A stretch of 64,000 bases of DNA from Liriodendron chinense. Its lineage: Eukaryota > Streptophyta > Magnoliopsida > Magnoliales > Magnoliaceae. Positions 56,662 to 64,000 of the stretch are shown here, one piece after another (the first letter of the stretch is position 1; each line of letters begins with the position of its first letter). The stretch lies in contig ML058526.1 in assembly GCA_003013855.2 (NCBI GenBank), forward strand, positions 620,001-684,000, in the 5' to 3' direction. The notes beneath the pieces are model-generated. The model worked only from the letters and a program-made list of their open reading frames with translations. It was not told the origin of the DNA and ran no database searches. The position numbers and the translations under genes were made by a program.

Positions 56662-57187
56662 GCGCGGATTTCCAGCGAAAGCCTTGCGCAGGAAGTTACT
56701 CCGCTGGGAACCAGGGTGGGGCCCACAGTGATTATTTTCATAAATCCACCCCGTCCATCCGTTTTGGGAGCTCATTTTAGGACATGAGAACAAAAATGAA
56801 CCCGATCCAAGACTCAAGTGGGCCGAAAATGTGAGGATTGAACGTCCACAGTTGAAATATTTGTAGAGCCACAGGTGTTTCGAAACAGGATAATATTTGT
56901 GTTTCCTGTTCATCCCAGTAGTAGTGACGTTATGAACGGTATGGATGTCATATAAACATCACTGTCGACCCCAGGGAGGTTTCAATGGTAGTAATTTACC
57001 TACCCACCTTTTCCTTTAGTGAGGCCCACTTGAGTCTTGGATCCGGTTCATTTTTGTTTCCATGTACTAAAATGAGCTCCCAAAAAGGATGGACGAGGTG
57101 GATTTATTGAAAAACATCACTGTGGGCCCCACCTTAGTTCCCAGTGCAGGAACTTCATGCGCAAGGCTTTCGCACGAAATCCACGCC
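56662..57187. mobile_element. Core-family element 8 in CACTA (GCGGATTTCC type)
   Basis: GCGCGGATTTCCAGCGAAAG at the left, TTTCGCACGAAATCCACGCC at the right, with AGCCTTGCGCAGGAAGTT and its inverse just inside. Confidence 0.75.
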
Positions 57188-57190
57188 CCC

Positions 57191-57732
57191 TTTGGAAGGG
57201 GCGTGGCTTCGTCGAACCCCGTATCCACCGAGGTCGGTGGATCCCTTACCGTGCCGTCCACTGTGTGATGTTTGTGTGTTACATCCACGCCGTCCATTCA
57301 TTTTAAAAACACATTTTAGAGCATGATTAAAAAAATGAAGTACATCCAAATCTCAGGTGCACCATAATACAATAAACAATGGTACTCAACCATTAAAAGC
57401 TTTTATAGTGGGTCACAAAAGTTTTGGGTCAAGCTGATATTTGTTTGGTATCTTCATCCAGGTCTTTGTGACCTTTTCAACAAATTGGATGGAAAATAAA
57501 CATTCCAGTGGTCCCCATGAATTTTTTAATGGTGGGGATTCAATTACTACTATTTCATGTGGTATGGTCAACCTAAGATTTGGATCTTCCTCATTTTTTG
57601 GGTAATTCCCTAAAATGAGCTTTCAAAATGCATGGACGGTGTAGATGTAAGGTACATACATCACAATGGCCCCACAATTGGGAATCCACCAACCTTAATT
57701 ACCGGATCTAGGGATCCACCCAAACCGCACCT
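57191..57732. mobile_element. Core-family element 9 in CACTA (GGTGGATCCC type)
   Basis: Left block GGCGTGGCTTCG ... GTCGGTGGATCCC, right block GGGATCCACCCAAACCGCACC; core arms in between. Confidence 0.6.
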
Positions 57733-57749
57733 GGATAAAAGGCTTGCGT

Positions 57750-58240
57750 ATTGAGTAAACTATGTGGGGTCCACACCTTGATTGTGGGGCTTACAGTGAT
57801 ATATGTGTCTTAAATCCACACCATCCAACCATTTTGAAATATCATTTTAGGGTATGATACCAAAAATGAAGCTGAGTCAAATATTAGGTGGACCACACCA
57901 TAGAAACAGTTGTGATTGAATCTCTACACTTGAAAACTTCATGGATTTCACTGGAATGTTTATTTGCCATTATTTTCCATCCAAAGTATTTTTAAGGTCA
58001 CAAACACCTAGATGAATAGACCACAAAAATATCATCTTGATCCAAAGCTTTTGTGGCCCCACAGGAAGTCTTTAATGGTCAATCAGCACTGTTTCCTCTA
58101 CTATGTCCCATCCGGGACTTAGAATTGCTTCATTTTTTGGAACACGCCCTAAAATGAACTTTCAATATGGATGTACGGCGTGGATGTAGTCACATTCATC
58201 AGAGTGGCTCCACGTTCAGGGTTCCCACCCACCAGGATTC
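57750..58240. mobile_element. Core-family element 10 in CACTA
   Basis: Core arms TCCACACCATCCAACCATTT (left, 57820) and ATGGATGTACGGCGTGGATG (right, 58167). Outer ends uncertain. Confidence 0.5.
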
Positions 58241-58319
58241 AGGTTCTTACCTTTTTTTGTATAATGTCCTAAAATTATCTCACAAAGTGGATGGACCGGT
58301 TTAGATTTCTTAAAATATC

Positions 58320-59480
58320 AATTTTGGTATAATGTCCTAATGTCCTAAAATTGTTAATTTTTTTTTAAATAATACAATTTTATTTTTCAAAATCACATTT
58401 TTTAATAAACTTGTCAACTTTCAGAATTCAAAATGTCAAATTTTTTTTATCAAATTTCTCAAAAATTTTCAATATACAAAATTCTATTTTATTTTTAAAA
58501 ATTGTAATTTTTTTTCAATTTTTTTCACACTTATAAATTTTATTCTATCTTCGCAGTTTTTTTTAAAATCTTAATTTTTTAAGAATGACAATTTCTTCTT
58601 GGTTCTTTGTAAATCCCAAATTTCTTTTCAAAATCTCGTTATTTTAAATCTTAATTTTTCTTAAACATTATTAGTTTTATTACAATTTTTTTTCAAACTT
58701 CTTAATTTTTTCTCAAAATTGCAATTCAATACATAAACACTTTTTTCAAAATGTCAATTGTTTTTTCAACATTTCATTTTCTATCAAATTTCTCAATTTT
58801 TTTACAAAATAGAAAATCTAAATTTTCTTTTAAAAATCACAATTTCTATTTTGAAAATCTATTTTTTCAAGCCGATAAATTTTATTCAAAATTCTTGATT
58901 TATGTCAAAATGCCAACTTTTTTTAATTCCTTTTAAATCCTAATTTATGTCAAAATTCTTTTAGATTTTTCGTTCTTTTTTAATCCTAATTATTTTCAAA
59001 ATTTTGATTTTTTCTACATTTCAATTTTTCTTAAACATTATTAATTTTATTAAATTTTTTTTCAAACTTATAAATTTTATTCAAGATTAACTCAACATTT
59101 TTTCAAAATCACAAATTTTTAAACTTTTCGATGTTCGTTTTCAAAATGCCAATTTTTTGAAAATCTAATTTTTTTTTTATTATCAAAATATGTCAATATC
59201 TTTCAAACTGCAAAACCTCAATCTTTCTCAAAGTCTACATTATTTCAAACTTATACACTTCATTCAAACATCTCAATTTATTTCAAAATGTCAATTTCTT
59301 TCAAAATTCTAGTTCTTTTTTAAATTTAGAATATTATTTTCAAAATCTCGAATTTTTCCAAATCTCATTTTTTCTTAAATATTGTTAATTTTTATTAAAC
59401 TTGTCAACTTTTTTTCTAAAAATTCAATTTTTTTTTAAAACTTATTAAAGAAACAAATTTATTTAAAATGAATTGCGAGA
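58320..59480. repeat. T-rich low-complexity block in the CACTA element
   Basis: About 1.15 kb in which the plus strand is very T-rich, built from words such as TTTTTCAAAAT, CTCAATTTTTT and TTAAACATTATTAATTTTATT. No ORF has meaning here. Confidence 0.8.
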
Positions 59481-59489
59481 TGTATAGTT

Positions 59490-59870
59490 TTCAATTTACG
59501 ACGGACTATATCCGTCGTTAATTCCAATAAGGTCCGTCGATAAATCCCAACGTCCCGTCACCGGACGCAGAATTTTACGACGCAGGAAATCTCCCTTGAA
59601 TACATTACATTACGACGGATTATATCCGTCGTAATATTAACGACGGACTATATTCGTCGTTAATGAACAGTTATCGACGGATTCTGGTCCGTCGTACAAT
59701 TTTGTCGATTAAACACGCCAGAGCCAGAGGTGGTAGTAGTTAGCGATGGACTGTTTTCACCTTAACGACGGATTTAGTTCGTCGTTAATATTAACGACGG
59801 ATATAGTCCGTCGTTAAACCAAGCCTTTTTAACGACGGACTAGGTCCGTCGTTAAACCAAGCGTTTTTGT
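59490..59870. repeat. Right subterminal palindromic repeats of the CACTA element
   Basis: About seven AACGACGGAC...GTCCGTCGTT pairs, the same motif as at 47927-48216. Confidence 0.85.
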
Positions 59871-59900
59871 GTCGTTTTTTGCTGTTTTGGCGTAGTGTCC

Positions 59901-60430
59901 TATCTCTTCTTCTTATACTTATATTATCTCGAATGCATAGAACAAGGTTTTTCAAAAAAAAGTTTTGAATTTTAGAGAAATCGAAAAATTTCTACATAAT
60001 TGCTCAAAATGTTACAAAACGCTGGATTCATCCAAGTGATCCTACACCCCCCAACCAAAACTTGCATTGTCCTCAATGTAAAAGATGTGTAATGAACAAA
60101 ACATGAGAGCAATTTGAAAATAAAAGGGAGTGTGGAATGATTGTACCTGAGAGAGTGAAAAGTGAAATTCTTCCTCCTTCTAACAAACCTATGAAAAATA
60201 AACAAAAGCAACCAACTCCTAATCCTAACTACTCTATACCTCCATCAGACTAGGAGATCAATCATCCTGATACACAGGATCAGTCAGAGGTATGGACATA
60301 CCTTTTGAAGGAAACTTCTCAAAGAACGGCTTTAATCGCTGACCATTTGCCTTAAAGATGTTGCCGTTCCTTGGATTTAATAACTCGACGGTCCCATATG
60401 GTAGACAGTTTGCACAATGTAGGGACCGGT
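59901..60430 (-). other. Athila C untranslated region right of the CACTA insertion
   Basis: Continues the region left of 47906. On the minus strand it has CATTGAGGACAATGCAAG followed by GGTTGGGGGGTG, the phrase typical of the Athila post-integrase region. No gene. Confidence 0.6.
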
Positions 60431-61638
60431 TCATCGAGATTTCAATTTTCCCGAAAATAAATGTAGGCAAGAATTATACAGAAGGACTGCTTGATTGATC
60501 GTGAATGTCTTACGAAGAATGTTCTTATCATGGAATATCTTCGTCTTGTCCTTGTAAATTCTCGCATTCTCATATGCGTCGTTCTGGATTTCTGCAAGTT
60601 CATTTAATTGAAGTTTGCGCAACGAGCTCGCCTTGTCAGAATCAAAATTCATCTTCTTAATTGCCCAATATGCCCTATGTTCCAACTCCACAAGAAAGTG
60701 ACAAGCCTTCCCATAGACAAGTCTATAGGGAGACATTCCAATAGGGGTCTTAAAAGTAGTACGGTAGGCCCAAAGCGCATTGGTAAGTCGAAGCGACCAA
60801 TCCTTGTGATCGAGGTTCACCGTTTTCTCTAAAATGTGTTTAATCTCCCTATTGGATATCTCAGCTTGTCTACTAGTTTGTGGGTGATAGGGAGTGCTCA
60901 CTTTGTGTGTTACACCATATTTTTTCATTAAAGTTTCAAAAGGGCGATTACAAAAGTGAGACCCTCCATCACTTATGATGACTCGAGGTATTCCAAACCG
61001 GGAAAGAATATTCTCTTTTAAGAAGAGAATGACCGTTTTATGGTGTCATTATTCCGGCAAGGGATGGCCTCGACCCATTTGGAAACATAGTCAACGGCAA
61101 GCAAGATGTATGCGTTTCCAAAAGAAGATGGGAATGGACCCATGAAATCGATGCCCCAACAATAAAAAATTTCGATTATTAAGATGAGATTGAATGGCAT
61201 CATATTTCTACAGAAGATTCCTCCCAATTTCTGACAGGGTTCACATGTTTTGCAAAACTCATGTGTGTCTTTGAACATAGTGGGCCAATAGAACCCACAT
61301 TGCAGAATTTTTGCTGTGGTCTTTTTAGCTGAAAAGTGGCCACCACATGCCTGAGAATGATAGAAGGAGATGATACTTTGTTGTTCATCATCTGGCACAC
61401 ATCTCCTTATGATTTGATCGGGATAATAACTTGAATAAGTATGGGTCGTCCCATAGGAATTTTCGCACTGCAGTGAAGAATTTATCCTTATCTTGCTTTT
61501 TCCAATGTGTAGGAATTGTACCTGTAGCAAGATAGTTAGCAATGTCCGCATACCATGGCAATTGGGAAACAACAAAAAGTTGTTCATCAGGGAACATGTC
61601 ATTGATTGCGGTCGTTTCAGGGGAATCGGTAAGGACAA
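60431..61638 (-). pseudogene. Athila C integrase
   Basis: 61638-61018 holds the zinc-binding HHCC region (SHSQACGGHFSAKK ... CKTCEPCQKLG) and first catalytic Asp (GIDFMGPFPSS), then frameshifts. The second Asp (ISDGGSHF) lies near 60965 and the Glu (AEISNREIK) in the frame 60928-60431, which also encodes the C-terminal part (ALWAYRTTFKTPIG, AYWAIKKMNFDS). All three DDE residues survive but in two frames, so a single frameshift near 61020 and one near 61440 are the main lesions. It is less decayed than the integrase of Athila A. Confidence 0.85.
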
Positions 61639-62191
61639 GTCGAGAGAGATGGTCAGCCACTACATTTTCTACTCCTTTCTTATCACGTATCTCTATGTCA
61701 AATTCCTGAAGTAGAAGGATCCATCTTAACAACCGTGGTTTAGCATCCTTCTTAGAGAGAAGGTACTTAAGCACGGCATGGTCAGTGAATATGATGATTT
61801 TGGATCCAATCAAGTAGGGCCTAAACTTGTCCAAGGCAAAAACTACGGCTAAAAGTTCCTTTTCTGTAGTAGTGTAGTTTGCTTGGGCTGAGTTTAAGGT
61901 TCTACTTGCATAGTAGATAACACATGACTTCTTCTCTTTTCTTTGGCCTAGCACGGCCCCAATAGCATAGTCGCTTGCATCGCACATAATTTCAAAACGA
62001 AGGCTCCAATCAGGTGGTTGCATTATGGGAGTACATGTCAACATACCTTTAAGTGTGGTAAAGGCTTTTTGACATTCTTCATTCCACTCGAATGAGTTTT
62101 CCTTTTGAAGTAGGTTACATAAAGGACGAGAGAGTGAACTGAAGTCCTTTATGAACCTTCTATAAATCCTGCATGTCCCAAAAAGGACCAC
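61388..62191 (-). pseudogene. Athila C RNase H
   Basis: Frame with IYRRFIKDFSSLSRPLCN (RT thumb), then RNase H (FEIMCDASDYAIGAVLG, TTTEKELLAVVFALDKF, FTDHAVLKYLLSKKDAKP) and the tail VENVVADHLSRLV. Acidic residues of the RNase H centre are visible (CDAS, EKE, TDH). A frameshift at about 62150-62190 separates it from RT, and another near 61430 from integrase. Confidence 0.88.
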
Positions 62192-62904
62192 ACATCTCGT
62201 ATGCTCTTGGGTGGTGGGAGGTTAGAGATAAGATCGATTTTCGCTTTGTCCACCTCGATTCCATTTTGTGAAACGATGCGACCAAGTACAATTCCCTTTT
62301 GAACCATAAAGTGACACTTTTCCCAATTCAGCACAAGGTTCTTCTCTTCACATCTTTTCAGCACAGATTTCAAATGCACAAGGCACTCATCAAAGCTACA
62401 ACCAATTACTGAGAAGTCATCCATGAAGACTTTGAGAATTGTCCCCACCATATCAGAAAATATGCTCATCATACAATGCTGAAAAGTGGCAGGGGCATTA
62501 CATAATCCAAACGGCATCCGTCGATAGGTGAAAGTGCCAAATGGACATGTGAATGTAGTCTTTTCTTGGTCTTCAAGGGCGATCTCTATTTGGTTGTACC
62601 CTAAATAGCCATCAAGGAAGCAAAAATCGGAATGACCCGCTAACCTTTCTAAAATTTGATCAACAAACGGTAGGGGGAAGTGGTCTTTCCTCGTGACTGT
62701 GTTTAGTTTCCTGTAGTCAATCCACATTCTCCAACCGGTAGTAATTCTGGTTGGTACAAGTTCATTATTGGCATTGGCTACGATGGTGATTCCGGATTTC
62801 TTAGGTACCACTTGAGTTGGACTCACCCATTGACTATCGGATATTGGGTAGATAATACCCACATCCAATAGTTTTAGCACTTCGGCCTTAACCACATCCT
62901 TCAT
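62149..62904 (-). pseudogene. Athila C reverse transcriptase
   Basis: Minus-strand frame beginning MKDVVKAEVLKLLDVG. RT blocks are complete: YRKLNTVTRKDHFPLPF, FTYRRMPFGLCNAPATFQ and the catalytic FMDDFSVIG. It ends in a frameshift at the thumb (SFLGHAGFIEGS). The palm is intact. Confidence 0.9.
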
Positions 62905-64000
62905 GTTTGGATTGAGTCGTCTTTGTGGTTGCCTAGATGTCTTCGCATTCTCCTCAAGGTGTATGCGATGAGTACAAATCAGTGGGTCTATGCCTTTGAG
63001 ATCCGCAATCGACCACCCAATGGCACTCTTGTCTCTAATAGAGTGGCCATTAGCCTACTCTCTTGTTCCTCATCCAAGTAGGAAGAAATCACCACCGGAT
63101 ATGTCTCATCTCGACCTAAATAGACATATTTCAGCTCACTTGGTAATGGTTTTAGGTCGAGTGTTGGTGCCTTGATATTAGATGGGAGGGCTTTGTTCTC
63201 GTTTACGGGTAAAGGCTCAAATAGGGCCCTCCATCTTTTGTTATCAAGCACCGGCATCACATCTAAAATGGCATCCATATCTCGTATTGTGTCATCATTT
63301 ATCTCATAAGAATGGGCCACACATGCCTCCAAAGGGTCGGAATATAATGACAAGGGGAAAGTTTCCTCCACGAATGATTCAATCAAGTTTATCTCGTGGA
63401 TCTCCTCATCAACTTCCCATGGTTGTTTGCATAGATCAAATATATTCAGCTTAAGTGTCATGTTTCCAAAGGACATTTGTACAAGCCCGTTTCTACAATT
63501 GATAATTGCATTTGAAGTAGCTAGAAAAGGGCGGCCAAGTATGACGGGAATTTGAGCATCGGTACCTATCACGGGATGTGTATCCAAGACAATAAAGTTT
63601 ACTGGGTAGTAAAATTTATCAACTTGGACTAGAACATCCTCAATCATTCCTCTCGGTATACAAATGGATCTATCAGCAAGTTGGAGTGTGGTTTTGGTGG
63701 GTTTTAATTGACCTAACCCAAGTTGTTCGTAAATCGAGATGGAATGAGGTTCACACTTGCCCCCAAATCAAGTAAGGCTTGTTTAATCCGCTAGTCTCCT
63801 ATGATGCATGAGATGGTTGGACTACCCGGATCCTTGTATTTTTGGGGCACCTCTTGTTTGATAATGACACTCAAATTCTCAGTCAAAAGTACTTTGTTGT
63901 GAACATTGTGTTTCCTTTTGACTGTGCACAATTCCTTTAGAAATATGGCATAGGATGGTATTTGCTTTATGGCATCCAGCAACGGGATGTTGATCTTCAC
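62905..64000 (-). pseudogene. Athila C gag tail, protease and RT linker (partial)
   Basis: 64000-63791 encodes the gag-protease junction (MKINIPLLDAIKQIPSYA, KRKHNVHNKVLLTENLS) and stops before the protease active site. 63647-62988 holds the protease tail (FIVLDTHPVIGTDAQIPVIL) and the acidic linker (EVDEEIHEINLIESFVEET), then frameshifts near 63040 just before RT. Gag and the 5' LTR lie beyond the window. Confidence 0.82.

Larger units (their letters stand above)
47906..59897. mobile_element. CACTA (En/Spm-type) transposon, ~12 kb, apparently non-autonomous
   Basis: The ends CACTACGCCAATATTGC and TGCTGTTTTGGCGTAGTG are terminal inverted repeats, flanked by the 3-bp duplication TCC (47903-47905 and 59898-59900), as known for CACTA elements. 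Both subterminal regions are packed with inverted ACGACGGAC...GTCCGTCGT motifs. No transposase (TNP2-like) frame was seen. Instead the interior holds captured exons (48743-52760), about ten core-family elements (52883-58240) and a T-rich low-complexity block. It sits inside Athila C. Confidence 0.92.
45687..64000 (-). mobile_element. Athila C, minus strand, partial at the window edge
   Basis: Reading leftward from 64000: protease, RT, RNase H, integrase (to 60431), about 1.3 kb of untranslated region interrupted by the CACTA element, polypurine tract (47141-47130) and 3' LTR (47129-45687). It lies inside the RT of Athila B in opposite orientation. The flank at the LTR end is CTTAC (45682-45686); its partner lies beyond the window. 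Confidence 0.8.

Noticed and set aside
59901..60430. Env-like gene downstream of the Athila C integrase
   Set aside because: No open frame of useful length and no membrane segments seen on either side of the CACTA insertion.

Overview
The window looks like intergenic and genic DNA from a large, repeat-rich plant nuclear genome. It holds one convincing host gene, a five-exon leucoanthocyanidin reductase (LAR) at 31011-37195 on the + strand. Nearly everything else is transposable-element sequence: Ty3/gypsy LTR retrotransposons of the Athila and Tat lineages, a 12-kb CACTA DNA transposon, a 5.9-kb LTR-like insertion, and many small elements sharing a core of the type GTGGGCCCCACCTTGATGT. LAR plus this abundant element family suggests a woody angiosperm, possibly a magnoliid; the species assignment is inference, not something the sequence proves.

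Layout. 1-17049: the 3' part of a + strand Tat element. It has degenerate pol (RNase H tail, second RNase H, integrase; 1-1906), an antisense spliced ORF (11422 down to 2984), tandem-repeat arrays (12235-13340 and 13910-14110), a polypurine tract and a 3' LTR (15565-17049). A 5.9-kb TG...CA insertion with a GAGAC target duplication (3357-9266) splits the antisense ORF. 17050-20503: degenerate Athila A (protease, RT/RNase H, integrase). 20504-27133: Athila-derived element D with a long LTR (itself carrying LTR-like insertion E at 20699-22589), a primer-binding site, and a shortened gag fused to the protease/RT linker. 27134-30396: remnants and three successive core-family elements. 30397-37400: LAR promoter, gene and poly(A) region, with introns 3 and 4 (2.6 and 2.2 kb) packed with repeats. 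37400-39178: more core-family elements, one with a clear 9-bp target duplication.

39179-64000 is a nested stack. Athila B (+ strand; LTR, PBS, gag, protease, RT) carries a solo LTR 20 bp after its PBS. Its RT is interrupted at 45687 by Athila C (- strand; 3' LTR at 45687-47129, pol at 60431-64000). Athila C is in turn interrupted by a CACTA element (47906-59897, TSD TCC) with palindromic subterminal repeats, captured exons that include an O-fucosyltransferase fragment, and about ten core-family elements placed almost end to end.

The genes do not form a pathway. LAR acts in flavan-3-ol/condensed-tannin synthesis; the rest are selfish elements, mostly broken by stops and frameshifts. The most unusual signals are GC-rich palindrome arrays just upstream of the TATA box in several different LTRs, the CACTA gene capture, the LAR C-terminal repeat expansion, and the core family appearing both as inverted fold-backs and as head-to-tail LTR repeats. 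No tRNA, rRNA or CRISPR feature was found.
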